This document shows, in pieces, positions 36,011 through 45,545 of a DNA stretch of 64,000 nucleotides. Source of the DNA: RBG-16-34-14 sp963727535 (GTDB lineage Bacteria; Bacteroidota; Ignavibacteria; Ignavibacteriales; Ignavibacteriaceae); contig CAVSGR010000001.1 of the NCBI GenBank assembly GCA_963727535.1, positions 310,001 through 374,000 on the forward strand, given 5' to 3'. Position 1 is the stretch's first letter; every line of letters starts with the position of its first letter. Position numbers and translations under genes: made by a program. The notes below the pieces were generated by a model that did not search any database, was not told the DNA's origin, and was given only the letters and a program-made list of their open reading frames with translations.

Positions 36011-39000
36011 GCTCTTAATTCTTTTCTTCTTTTTATTTTTCATTCCTAATCTTAAATCCCAAACAACTTACTTTATAAAGTATAAAGATAATGTTGATAA
36101 AACAGAAGTCGAAGCAAAAGTAATTTCAAAACAGATTTTCACTTCTAAAGAAGCATTAAACAAATTATCAAATAATAATTACTCAGTTAAATATTTTGCT
36201 AAAGGATTGGGAAAAGTTGATAATAGATTGTCGAAAATAATTAAAGTAACTTTTAATAATGAGGCGGATGCTCAAAACTTTCTAGCCAATGCACAAAGCG
36301 ATAATTTAATTGAATATGTTGAACCTGCAAATGTGTATCATGTAGATTATGTACCTAATGACAGTTTAGTAAATCAGCAATGGGCACTGCAAAAAATACA
36401 GGCTTTTGATGCTTGGAATATTACACAAGGTTCAGATACAGTTTTACTTGCAATTATTGATACCGGTATTGAATTCTTTCATCCTGATCTAAAGAATAAA
36501 ATATATTATAACCTGGGTGAAAATGGTTTGGATCAATTTGGACATGATAAACGTTTCAATGGAATAGACGATGACAACAATGGCTTTGTAGATGATTATA
36601 TGGGTTGGGATTTTGTTGATGAAGTTGGTGTTCCAGTCGACACATCAGCAGGAGATTTCCATGACTGGGATAACTTTCCTTATGATCATGTAAGTGGAAG
36701 TTTTGGAAACCATGCGACATTAGTTGGAGGTACTGCGGGTGCTGAAACAAATAATATAAGCGGAATTGCCGGAGTTGCGCCAAACATTAAATTATTAAAT
36801 GTTAGAGCTTTTGATAATGGTGGAAGCGGGGAAGAAGACGATGCTGCCGCAGCAATCTTATACGCTGTAAAAATGGGTGCAAAAGTTATTAATATGAGCT
36901 GGGGTGATTATTCTTTTTCTTATGTGTTAAGAGACGTTATAAGATATGCTTACTCTCAAAATGTAGTGTTAGTCGGTAGTGCGGGCAACGATAATACCGA
37001 TACTCCACACTATCCTTCCGCATATTCAGAAGTTATAAGTGTAAGCGGATCAACTCAGGATGATTTCACTGCGTTCAATTCGGGTTCTACAATAGATTTA
37101 GTCGCCCCCAGCATATCCATACTTTCAACAACAGTCAATTCAGGTTATACAGAATATAGTGGAACTTCTGCTGCGGCCCCTCACGTCTCTGCTGCCGCAG
37201 CTCTAATACTTTCTTTAGGAAATTTCACTAATGAAGAAGTTAAACAAATCTTAAAATCAACCTGCGTCGATATTGGCAATCCCGGATGGGATTTAAACTC
37301 AGGAGCAGGCAGATTAAACCTTTTTAAAGCATTGTCGGTTTTAGCTCCTGCAAAAGTAAAATTTAATTTTCCTGTGATGGATTATGCAACAAATGGAGAT
37401 TCCATAGAAATTAATGCAACGGCTCTTTCACCTTATTTCATAAGCTATAATCTTGAAGTTGGTTCAGGTGATAATCCTGACAAATGGACAACACTTATTG
37501 AGAATGGAAGAAATCAATTTTCAGATGAGAATATTTATAATCTTGATATAAGCAGTTTTCCTGACAGCGTTTATACACTCAGACTCCTTGTATTCCAAAA
37601 TAACGGAGGCACACTGGAAGAAAGGATAAACTTTCATATAATGCATTCTCCTCCAAAGGTAACTGAAGTAGGTTTAGGACCTCTTTATTATGGCGACAGA
37701 TCAACAATTGCAGGAGAATTTTTAACTGATCAACCTTCAATAATGAGAATGTATTACCGCAAAATGGGAGATAGTGATTTTAAATTTGTAACACTTGATG
37801 GCTTTAACACTAATAACCAGTTTGTAAAGACAGAACACTATGGTTTTATTCCGAAAGAAATCGTAGAACCCGGTGCAACTTATTCAATTTATTTTGAAGC
37901 AGAAAATCTTGCAGGATTAAAGACTAAAGTTGTGGATACGGTAGGCAATAACCAATATTTTGTATTCCAAACAGAAAATTTACCTGAACCAATACAATAT
38001 AATTTAATGCCATTTTCTTTATTAAACGGAACAACTCTGTTTCGTGAACCTGTTAGTTTTCTTTCCGGGAGTAATAATGAAATCCTTTTTCAACCTTTTA
38101 AATCAGGTAGTGATGCTATATTTTATAACTACTCATTAGCAAATAATGTTTTCTCGAAAGCTACATCAGATTCATTATTAAATCGTTTTCCTCTTATCTA
38201 TGGCGATTTTAACAATAACGGATTAAAAGATCTAATTACTATAAGCTATCAAAACATTATCTCTCTTGAACAAACTCAACCCGGCTCATTTTCATTTTCA
38301 AAAAAGGATTCAACTAATAAAATATTTTATCCTTTAATAGTAGATGATTTAGTAAATGATGGGAACAAATATTTAATATCACAAAATGATAATCCGGACC
38401 GTTATTTACTCTGGAAAGTAAACAATGATTTGACCTCTACATTATTAGATTCAACTTTTTATGTAGCAAAACCTGATGCCTTTGGAGCAAATAATACTAC
38501 AAGAAATATGATTGTAAATGATACGGATAATGATGGGACTAAAGAAATTTGGTTTTTAGATGATGATGGAGATCTAAAAAGCTTTAAAGTAAACCCAGAT
38601 TTAACTTTAACAAAATCCGATAGCTTCTATACAACAGGACTAACGCCTCCTTTTCAGCAGAAAATTTTAGATATCGGGGATTATGATGGAGACGGGAAAA
38701 AAGATATTGCTGTTTTATATCACACAAATTCAGTAGCCCCTACATTTTTACTTCTTATTATTTCTTTTGAAAATCATAACCCTAGAATAATAACACAAAA
38801 AGTATTTCTTGACCAGTCACAAAATTACGGTGGAGGACTTTCACTCGGAAGTAAGATTTATCAGTCTTTGAAATTTGTAGATATCGATAATGACAACAGG
38901 GATGAACTTGTTCTTAATATCTTCCCTTATTCTTATATCTTAAAATATTCTAATCAAAAAGACAAAATCATATTTTATACAGAAGGTTCGAATACTGAAA

Positions 39001-40256
39001 ATGTTTTTGTGGGAGATCTAAACCAAAATGGCGTAACTGAGATTGGCTTAAAAATAAATGACGAATATAAATTTTTTGAATTCTCAAATTCTAATCGTAC
39101 ACCCGTACCTGTTAATCTGGCTGGGTTCAGTATTAATTCTGCCAATATAAAACTTTCGTGGCAGGGAAGTGCGGAGAAATATTATATCTATAAAGGTTCC
39201 GACGTAAATAACCTTTCTTTAATTGATTCGGCTTCTCAATCCGAATATTCAGACATAAATGTAACCGACAGCACTTCTTATTATTATGGTATTAGGGCTT
39301 ATGACGCTACTAAAGCAGAACCTTTATCCGGTCTAAGTAATGTAATCAAAGTTTACTCGCACACTCCTGCTGTTCCAATAAATGCAATAAGCAACAGTGA
39401 TAAAACAGTGATAGTTACTTTTTCGGAAAAGATGAAAAATGTAATTGAGAACCTCCAATCGTTTGAAATATCAGGCGTTGGATTTCCAAACTCAGTCTCT
39501 GCTAATAATCAGTATTCTTACTTACTAACATTTAAGGAAAGTCTGCCAATCGGCGAGTTACAGTTAGTTGTTAAAGATATTAAAGACTTATACGACTCAC
39601 CGATATTAACTGATACATTAATGTTTAATGTTATACCAACTCCCGAAACACAAACATTTTACATTTCATCTTTTGAGATTATTACACCCCATCGTATAAA
39701 GCTAACATTTAATTTTGATGTAGATGAAATTTCTGCGGCTGATACAAAAAATTATTTATTCGATCCGGAAAATAAAGTTGTAAACGTTGAATTTGACAAT
39801 ACAAACAAAAACGTAATTTATCTTAATCTCGATGATAAAAAACCAGTCGGTTCGATAGGGAAGGGATATAGATTACAAGCAGTTAATCTTAAATCATCTA
39901 CCGAGACAGGTTCATTGACCATTAATACAGGTGCCGGAAGTTATGTTGTTCTTACTAGCTATGCGAAAGATCTTTCAGATGTTTTTGTTTATCCAAATCC
40001 TGCCAGTGCAGAAAGACAAACTAAAGTTACCTTTGCTAATCTGCCTAAGAGAGCTAAGATTGATATCTTTACGATAAACGGTGATAAAGTTGCTGACCTT
40101 GAAGAAAAAGATGGCAACGGAGGTGTAGATTTTAATCTCAAATATGATTCGGGTAAAGAACTGAATTCCGGAATTTATATATATAGAGTAGTTATGCTGG
40201 ATGATTCCGACAATGAGATAGATACCAAAATCGGTAAGTTTGCAATAGTAAAATGA
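36000..40256 (+). CDS. Secreted subtilisin-like (S8) protease with FG-GAP-like repeats and T9SS sorting domain
   Basis: 1418 residues. After a signal peptide (LLILFFFLFFIPNLKS) and an inhibitor-I9-like propeptide comes the S8 domain. It has catalytic D about 151 (AIIDTGIE), H about 237 in NHATLVGG (most family members have HGT) and S about 389 (SGTSAAAPHVSAAAA). The middle carries calcium-binding-type Asp-rich repeats (DTDNDGTKEIW, DYDGDGKKDIAV, DIDNDNRDELV) and then a fibronectin-III-like part. The end (VFVYPNPASAERQT ... GIYIYRV) is a type A C-terminal sorting domain, implying export by type IX secretion and surface attachment. Overlap with purF and pgsA is only positional. Confidence 0.92.
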   Translation: MSYKLLILFFFLFFIPNLKSQTTYFIKYKDNVDKTEVEAKVISKQIFTSKEALNKLSNNNYSVKYFAKGLGKVDNRLSKIIKVTFNNEADAQNFLANAQSDNLIEYVEPANVYHVDYVPNDSLVNQQWALQKIQAFDAWNITQGSDTVLLAIIDTGIEFFHPDLKNKIYYNLGENGLDQFGHDKRFNGIDDDNNGFVDDYMGWDFVDEVGVPVDTSAGDFHDWDNFPYDHVSGSFGNHATLVGGTAGAETNNISGIAGVAPNIKLLNVRAFDNGGSGEEDDAAAAILYAVKMGAKVINMSWGDYSFSYVLRDVIRYAYSQNVVLVGSAGNDNTDTPHYPSAYSEVISVSGSTQDDFTAFNSGSTIDLVAPSISILSTTVNSGYTEYSGTSAAAPHVSAAAALILSLGNFTNEEVKQILKSTCVDIGNPGWDLNSGAGRLNLFKALSVLAPAKVKFNFPVMDYATNGDSIEINATALSPYFISYNLEVGSGDNPDKWTTLIENGRNQFSDENIYNLDISSFPDSVYTLRLLVFQNNGGTLEERINFHIMHSPPKVTEVGLGPLYYGDRSTIAGEFLTDQPSIMRMYYRKMGDSDFKFVTLDGFNTNNQFVKTEHYGFIPKEIVEPGATYSIYFEAENLAGLKTKVVDTVGNNQYFVFQTENLPEPIQYNLMPFSLLNGTTLFREPVSFLSGSNNEILFQPFKSGSDAIFYNYSLANNVFSKATSDSLLNRFPLIYGDFNNNGLKDLITISYQNIISLEQTQPGSFSFSKKDSTNKIFYPLIVDDLVNDGNKYLISQNDNPDRYLLWKVNNDLTSTLLDSTFYVAKPDAFGANNTTRNMIVNDTDNDGTKEIWFLDDDGDLKSFKVNPDLTLTKSDSFYTTGLTPPFQQKILDIGDYDGDGKKDIAVLYHTNSVAPTFLLLIISFENHNPRIITQKVFLDQSQNYGGGLSLGSKIYQSLKFVDIDNDNRDELVLNIFPYSYILKYSNQKDKIIFYTEGSNTENVFVGDLNQNGVTEIGLKINDEYKFFEFSNSNRTPVPVNLAGFSINSANIKLSWQGSAEKYYIYKGSDVNNLSLIDSASQSEYSDINVTDSTSYYYGIRAYDATKAEPLSGLSNVIKVYSHTPAVPINAISNSDKTVIVTFSEKMKNVIENLQSFEISGVGFPNSVSANNQYSYLLTFKESLPIGELQLVVKDIKDLYDSPILTDTLMFNVIPTPETQTFYISSFEIITPHRIKLTFNFDVDEISAADTKNYLFDPENKVVNVEFDNTNKNVIYLNLDDKKPVGSIGKGYRLQAVNLKSSTETGSLTINTGAGSYVVLTSYAKDLSDVFVYPNPASAERQTKVTFANLPKRAKIDIFTINGDKVADLEEKDGNGGVDFNLKYDSGKELNSGIYIYRVVMLDDSDNEIDTKIGKFAIVK

Positions 40257-40825
40257 TATTTAGTAAAAAGGAAATATTCACTATATCTAATCTTCTAAGT
40301 TTTATCCGGTTATTAATTGCATTGCCGTTATGGTTTTTGCTGGATGAAATTGGAAATACGAATGCGGGATTAACTGTAGTAATACTTGCCGTAGTAGCAA
40401 TCATTACAGATTACTTAGATGGATATATTGCAAGAAAGAGAAATGAAATTACAGAGGTAGGTAAAATAATAGATCCGATTGCCGATAAAATTGTAGTCGC
40501 GGTCGTAGTAATCAAACTACTTGTTTTAGGAAGAATACCTTCGTATTTCTTTTTTATTGTCCTCGGACGGGATATTCTCATTTTTCTCGGTGGAATTATA
40601 CTTTCATCTAAACTTGGAAAAGTTCTTCCTTCAAACATGCTCGGCAAAATAACCGTAACTGTGCTTGCCTTTCTTCTGCTTCTAATTATATTAGATTTTG
40701 ATCAAAATAATTTAACTTATAAGATAATATATTTCTCAACTCTGCTGCTGATAATAGCTTCTTTTATTGCGTACATTATCAGGGCTATTGAATTCATAAA
40801 GAAAAAAGAATATGGGTCTGTTTGA
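40253..40825 (+). CDS. pgsA: CDP-diacylglycerol-glycerol-3-phosphate 3-phosphatidyltransferase
   Basis: Integral membrane enzyme making phosphatidylglycerophosphate. The CDP-alcohol phosphotransferase motif D-G-x2-A-R-x8-G-x3-D-x3-D reads DGYIARKRNEITEVGKIIDP followed by IADK. Hydrophobic helices fill the remainder; 190 residues. Overlaps the subtilase stop by four bases and ftsY by fourteen. Close homologues transferring inositol or serine exist, but length and motif favour PgsA. Confidence 0.9.
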   Translation: MIFSKKEIFTISNLLSFIRLLIALPLWFLLDEIGNTNAGLTVVILAVVAIITDYLDGYIARKRNEITEVGKIIDPIADKIVVAVVVIKLLVLGRIPSYFFFIVLGRDILIFLGGIILSSKLGKVLPSNMLGKITVTVLAFLLLLIILDFDQNNLTYKIIYFSTLLLIIASFIAYIIRAIEFIKKKEYGSV

Positions 40826-41750
40826 TAATATAAACTTCAATAAGCTTAAAGAAGGACTAAGCAAAACCCGGAATAAGCTTTTCAATTCAATTACAGAAAC
40901 TGTAAGCGGGAAAGCTGTAATAGACAGTGTTACTTTAAACGAAATAGAAGAGATACTTATTAGTTCGGATATCGGTTTCGATACTACAGAATCTATAATT
41001 GAAAGTGTACGTATGACTTTAAAGACTGAAAAAGACAGAACATCATTTAATATTATAGAAATTGTAAAAAATGAATTGGTTACTATCCTACAAAATAATT
41101 ATGTAGATATTGGAGATAAGATAACTCAATTTAAGCCTTATGTAATTTTAATTGTAGGAGTAAATGGAGCAGGGAAGACAACTACTGTTGGAAAGCTTGC
41201 TAATAACTTCAAGAAAGCCGGTCTAAAGGTAATTGTAGGTGCTGCTGATACATTCAGAGCTGCCGCAAATGAACAATTAGAAATATGGGCTAAAAGAGCC
41301 TGTGTTGAAATATATAAGAAAGATAAAGGTACTGATCCATCATCGGTTGCTTTTGATACCTTGCAGAAAGCAAAAAATGAAAACTATGATTTAGTTCTAA
41401 TAGATACTGCAGGCAGGCTTCATAATAAAGCGAACTTAATGGAAGAACTTGGCAAGATTAAAAGGGTTTTGACTAAAGTAATCCCGTATGCTCCCAATGA
41501 AACTTTATTAGTTCTTGATGGTACAACCGGGCAAAATGCGATAATCCAAAGTGATGAATTTACAAAAGTAACCGATGTGAGTGGTTTAGTAATTACCAAA
41601 CTCGATGGAACTGCAAAAGGAGGTGTAGTTTTCCAGGTTTGTGCTAAACAAAAAATTCCCGTGAAATATATAGGAGTCGGTGAAGGAATTGACGATCTTC
41701 AGACTTTTGATCCCGAATTATTTGTATCTGCTCTTTTTGGGACGAATTAA
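40812..41750 (+). CDS. ftsY: Signal recognition particle receptor FtsY
   Basis: GTPase that docks SRP-ribosome complexes at the membrane. A short NG-type protein of 312 residues without a long acidic A domain. The N domain is helical (1-100). G motifs: GVNGAGKTTTVGKLA (116-130), DTFRAAANEQL, DTAGRLHNK and TKLDGTAKGG. Fully intact. Starts inside pgsA. Confidence 0.97.
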   Translation: MGLFDNINFNKLKEGLSKTRNKLFNSITETVSGKAVIDSVTLNEIEEILISSDIGFDTTESIIESVRMTLKTEKDRTSFNIIEIVKNELVTILQNNYVDIGDKITQFKPYVILIVGVNGAGKTTTVGKLANNFKKAGLKVIVGAADTFRAAANEQLEIWAKRACVEIYKKDKGTDPSSVAFDTLQKAKNENYDLVLIDTAGRLHNKANLMEELGKIKRVLTKVIPYAPNETLLVLDGTTGQNAIIQSDEFTKVTDVSGLVITKLDGTAKGGVVFQVCAKQKIPVKYIGVGEGIDDLQTFDPELFVSALFGTN

Positions 41751-41763
41751 AGAGATTTAACAA

Positions 41764-41970
41764 ATGCTAATGAAGAAACCCCGAAATAGAATATTTGATT
41801 ATATGCCAAGGTTCTACAAGCCAGAAACTGATGAACAAGAGCGAATAAAAAATCGTTTGGGTTTTAGCAGGCAAAGAAAAATTAATAAAAAGAAAAAGAG
41901 TTCTTTTATTTGGCTTCTGTTTGTAATAGCTGTTATATATATAATACTAAAATTGAAGGGGATGGCTTAA
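41764..41970 (+). CDS. Small single-pass membrane protein
   Basis: 68 residues: a basic N-terminal half (FSRQRKINKKKKSS) and one C-terminal membrane helix (FIWLLFVIAVIYIILKL). Thirteen bases after ftsY with the ATG in good position, so likely co-transcribed. No recognised family. Confidence 0.6.
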   Translation: MLMKKPRNRIFDYMPRFYKPETDEQERIKNRLGFSRQRKINKKKKSSFIWLLFVIAVIYIILKLKGMA

Positions 41971-42048
41971 TGGTTAATGTCGAAGTATTAAGAATACGTT
42001 AGTTTACATAATATATATTATCGGACAAATATAAGTGACTATATATAA

Positions 42049-42900
42049 CTAATACTTATAGAATCCCTCGCCTGATTTTCTACCTAATTTCCCGGCTGCC
42101 ACCATTTTTTTTAACAATGGACATGGTCTATATTTGGGGTCATTAAAACCATTATATAAAACTTCAAGGATTGCAAGGCAAACATCTAATCCGATAAAGT
42201 CTGCTAAAGTTAATGGACCCATTGGATGATTCATTCCAAGTTTCATTACAGTATCAATATCTTCTACGGATGCAACGCCCTCCATAAGTGAAAAGATAGC
42301 TTCGTTAATCATGGGTAAAAGTATTCTGTTGGATATGAAGCCAGGATAATCCTGAACCTGTACAGGAACTTTATCGAGTTTCAATGTAATATCTCTTATA
42401 GAATTATATGTATCATCACTTGTTTCATAACCACGAATGACCTCAACTAGTTTCATTACAGGAACCGGGTTCATAAAGTGCATGCCAATGAATTTATCCG
42501 GTTTACCGCTTGCTGATGATAATTCAGTAATTGAAATTGATGATGTATTAGATGCAAATATCGAATCGTTTTTAACTATATCTTTTATCTTATTGAAAAT
42601 ATTAAGCTTAGCATCTTTATTCTCAATAATAGCTTCTATAACTAAATCACTATCTTTCGTGGATATTTTCAATTCCAGCAATAGCCTTAATATTATCCAA
42701 AGTTCGGTCTTTGTTACTTCATCAATAATATTTTTCTTTACTTGTCTGTCTAAGTTCATCGATATCGTACCCAAAGCCTTTTTAACCAAATCATCATTCA
42801 TTTCAATAAGATTGATTTTGAATCCCTTTAAGGCGAATATATGGGCAATACCGTTTCCCATAGTACCGCCTCCTATAATAGAAATGTTTTTTATTTCCAT
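42049..42900 (-). CDS. 3-hydroxyacyl-CoA / 3-hydroxybutyryl-CoA dehydrogenase
   Basis: NAD-dependent oxidation of 3-hydroxyacyl-CoA. The Rossmann motif GGGTMGNGIAHIFALKG is at the N-terminus. Catalytic His is in GMHFMNPVPVMKLVEVI, PGFISNRILLPMINEA links to the helical C-terminal domain, and GLDVCLAILEVL follows. 283 residues, the stand-alone Hbd/PaaH size. Paired with the thiolase ten bases upstream, giving two successive beta-oxidation or butyrate/acetoacetyl-CoA steps; direction cannot be read from sequence. Confidence 0.94.
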   Translation of the reverse strand: MEIKNISIIGGGTMGNGIAHIFALKGFKINLIEMNDDLVKKALGTISMNLDRQVKKNIIDEVTKTELWIILRLLLELKISTKDSDLVIEAIIENKDAKLNIFNKIKDIVKNDSIFASNTSSISITELSSASGKPDKFIGMHFMNPVPVMKLVEVIRGYETSDDTYNSIRDITLKLDKVPVQVQDYPGFISNRILLPMINEAIFSLMEGVASVEDIDTVMKLGMNHPMGPLTLADFIGLDVCLAILEVLYNGFNDPKYRPCPLLKKMVAAGKLGRKSGEGFYKY

Positions 42901-42909
42901 ATAGAACCT

Positions 42910-44088
42910 CTATATATAATTTTTAACTATTAATGCAGAGGCTTCTCCGCCGCCTATGCACAGCGATGCTAAACCAAGGGAAGCTTTTTGTTTTTTCATT
43001 TCATGAATCAGTGTAACCAAAATCCTTGCTCCGCTTGCTCCGATCGGGTGACCTAAAGCTACAGCACCACCATTAACATTTATTTTTTCAGAATTTAAAT
43101 CTAATAGCTTATTAACAGCTAAAGAAACAACCGCAAAGGCTTCGTTTATCTCAAACAAGTCAATATCATCTTTTTTGAGTCCCGCTTTTTTTAATACTTT
43201 AGCTATTGCATCAGCCGGAGCTGTTGTAAACTCCATAGGAGCCTTTGCTGAAGAACTTTGAGCAACAATTTCAACTAGTGGGGTTAATCCCAATTCTTTT
43301 GCTTTCTTTTCTGTTGTTACTATTAAAGCAGCGGCTCCATCATTAATGCTTGACGCATTAGCCGCCGTTACAACTCCATCTTTTTCAAAGGCAGGTTTTA
43401 AGTAAGGGATCTTATCGAATTTAACTCTTAATGGTTCCTCGTCTTTTTCTACAATAGTCTCCCCTGCTTTATTTTTAACAGAAACTTTGACAATCTCGTC
43501 ATCAAATTTGCCTTTACTCTGAGCTTCTATTGCTTTCGTATAAGACTTAACAGCAAAATCATCAAGCTGCTCACGCGTGAAAGAAAAACTCTTAGCACAA
43601 GCTTCTGCACAACTTCCCATATGTATATTGTTATAAACATCCCAGAGACCATCATAAATCATTGAATCAATCACTTCTCCATGTCCAAACTTATAGCCGT
43701 TTCTTGCTTTAGGCAATACATAAGGAGCGTTACTCATACTTTCTTGTCCCCCGGCAATAATTAATTCAGCATCGCCTGCAAGAATAGCCTGTTGAGCGAG
43801 CATCACGGCTTTCAAACCGCTGCCACACATTTTATTTATTGTAAGGCATTCTGTTTTATCAGGAAGTCCTGCATATATAGCTGCTTGTCTCGCGGGAGCT
43901 TGCCCCTGACCACTGGTTAAAACATTTCCGAAGATCACCTCATTAACAATGTTTTTATCAATCTTTGACTCTTCTAAAACAGCCTTAATAGCTAAGCTGC
44001 CGAGTTGTGCAGCACTAAACGATGACAAATATCCATTAAATGAACCAATAGGTGTCCGTTTAGCATTTGTAATTACTATTTTTTCCAT
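42910..44088 (-). CDS. Acetyl-CoA C-acyltransferase (thiolase)
   Basis: 392-residue thiolase with all three catalytic motifs: nucleophile Cys in NKMCGSGLKAVM, GGAVALGHPIGASGARI with the His, and the second Cys in SLCIGGGEASALIV. QESMSNAPYVLP is typical of acetoacetyl-CoA thiolases (AtoB). First gene of a two-gene unit with the dehydrogenase. Confidence 0.95.
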   Translation of the reverse strand: MEKIVITNAKRTPIGSFNGYLSSFSAAQLGSLAIKAVLEESKIDKNIVNEVIFGNVLTSGQGQAPARQAAIYAGLPDKTECLTINKMCGSGLKAVMLAQQAILAGDAELIIAGGQESMSNAPYVLPKARNGYKFGHGEVIDSMIYDGLWDVYNNIHMGSCAEACAKSFSFTREQLDDFAVKSYTKAIEAQSKGKFDDEIVKVSVKNKAGETIVEKDEEPLRVKFDKIPYLKPAFEKDGVVTAANASSINDGAAALIVTTEKKAKELGLTPLVEIVAQSSSAKAPMEFTTAPADAIAKVLKKAGLKKDDIDLFEINEAFAVVSLAVNKLLDLNSEKINVNGGAVALGHPIGASGARILVTLIHEMKKQKASLGLASLCIGGGEASALIVKNYI

Positions 44089-44162
44089 TGTTTCAAACCT
44101 GTCTCAAAAAAAGTTAATGTAATTTAAATAAAAAGAATGTAAGAATCAGAACAGATAGATTT

Positions 44163-44640
44163 CTACCTGTTTATTCGTTTTGTTAAAGAAGCGAGTTCGT
44201 AGATAATGTTTAATGAGATAAGGTTAAGATTGATATTATTCTTTATTATTGAAGATAAATAATCTAGTTTCATTATTATTTCATTAAGCTCAACATCAGG
44301 AAATTTTAAGTTAAATTTTTTAAGCGTTTCCAGGTGATCGTCGAAAAAGAAATTTTTTAATTTATACCTGTGCTTTTGAATATCATTTAACCATGAAATA
44401 ATCATTTTTATAAGAAGCCTTATTGAATCGGAATCATTTTCAGAAAGGAATGGACTTAACTCGTTAAGTGCGGAATCGAATTTACCACCAAAAGAATATC
44501 TCATAAATGAGATGGTTTTTTCTTTCAAATTCTTAAAATCACTATCAATCAATTCAATAGCTTTAGTAACTGAGCCATCGGAAAAAGGTGCAACTTCTTC
44601 TGCAACAGACTCAGAAACATCAAAATATTTTGAAAGAACT
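44163..44640 (-). CDS. holB: DNA polymerase III delta' subunit, C-terminal fragment
   Basis: In the frame reached by removing one A from the A8 run at 44640-44647, translation continues DIKKVLSKYFDVSESVAEEVAPFS and on to the helical end. This corresponds to the lid and collar domains of delta'. There is no proper start before 44552, confirming that it belongs to the piece upstream. Confidence 0.75.
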
Positions 44641-45276
44641 TTTTTTTATGTCATTATTGTCTAAAGGCTGAAAGTTAACCATCCAACAGCGTGACCGGAT
44701 TGTTTCTCTTAATAAATTTGAATAAGGCGTTAATAAAAAAAATATTACACCAGGCGGCGGTTCCTCAAGATTTTTTAACAAAGCATTCTGAGATTCTTCA
44801 TTCATAAGATGTGCATTGGAAATTATAATACATCTGTATTTTATATCCGAATAGCTTAGTGAAAGAAATTTCCCGATCTCCCTAATACTACTGATTTTTA
44901 TTATGTTCGCCCTGTTTAAGTAAATATTGTAGTAAGGATTTTTTATTTTCTGTTCAAGTTCAGATTTTAATTCCTGAATTTCATCGTTGCTTAATTTTTC
45001 AAGCGGTCCGCTGCTTTCGGTTTCATTTTTCCCCCTTGGCAAAGAGATAATATATTTAATATAAGGTTCCTGAAGATTGGAAATGTGATTATAAATTATC
45101 TTAGATGGGTCAGTTAAATTTATGATTTGAGCATATCGCAAAGCTATAAAATACTTGCCGACACCTTCGGGGCCCTGAAACAAAAAGGCATGTGGAATTC
45201 GTGAAGTGTTTACTAGCTGAGTTAAAGTTTCTTTCGCTGAAGTTTGGCCATATATTCCCGACCAATCAACACTCAT
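44620..45276 (-). CDS. holB: DNA polymerase III delta' subunit (clamp loader), N-terminal part
   Basis: AAA+ clamp-loader subunit. IYGQTSAKETLTQLV opens the fold, FQGPEGVGKYFIALRYA is Walker A-like, and IISNAHLMNEESQNALLKNLEEPPPG is the Walker B/sensor region. ETIRSRCWMVNFQPL contains the SRC arginine-finger motif. The frame ends prematurely after an A8 run. DUF2795 protein gene lies just upstream. Confidence 0.85.
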   Translation of the reverse strand: MSVDWSGIYGQTSAKETLTQLVNTSRIPHAFLFQGPEGVGKYFIALRYAQIINLTDPSKIIYNHISNLQEPYIKYIISLPRGKNETESSGPLEKLSNDEIQELKSELEQKIKNPYYNIYLNRANIIKISSIREIGKFLSLSYSDIKYRCIIISNAHLMNEESQNALLKNLEEPPPGVIFFLLTPYSNLLRETIRSRCWMVNFQPLDNNDIKKSSFKIF

Positions 45277-45308
45277 TTGCTAAAATATTAAACCGGAAAT
45301 AAGAATAG

Positions 45309-45530
45309 CTAAAAATCATCTTCATTATAGAAAAAGTCCTCGTCTGAGGGATAATCCGGCCAGATATCATCAATCGATTCATATGGCTCATCGGAATCTT
45401 CCAACTCTTTAAGATTCTCAATAACCTCATAAGGAGCGCCAATCCTCTCGGCATATTCTATTAATTCTTCTTTAGTAGAAGGCCAAGGTGCATCATCTAA
45501 ATATGACGCAAGCTCCACCGTCCATATCAT
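45309..45530 (-). CDS. DUF2795 domain protein
   Basis: 73 residues matching DUF2795 (WTVELASYLDDAPWPSTKEELIEYAERIGAP) with a strongly acidic tail rich in Asp/Glu/Tyr. These small proteins are common in Chlorobi and Bacteroidota relatives; function unknown. Lies between the M23 peptidase and holB on the same strand. Confidence 0.85.
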   Translation of the reverse strand: MIWTVELASYLDDAPWPSTKEELIEYAERIGAPYEVIENLKELEDSDEPYESIDDIWPDYPSDEDFFYNEDDF

Positions 45531-45545
45531 ATATAAGTTACTCTC

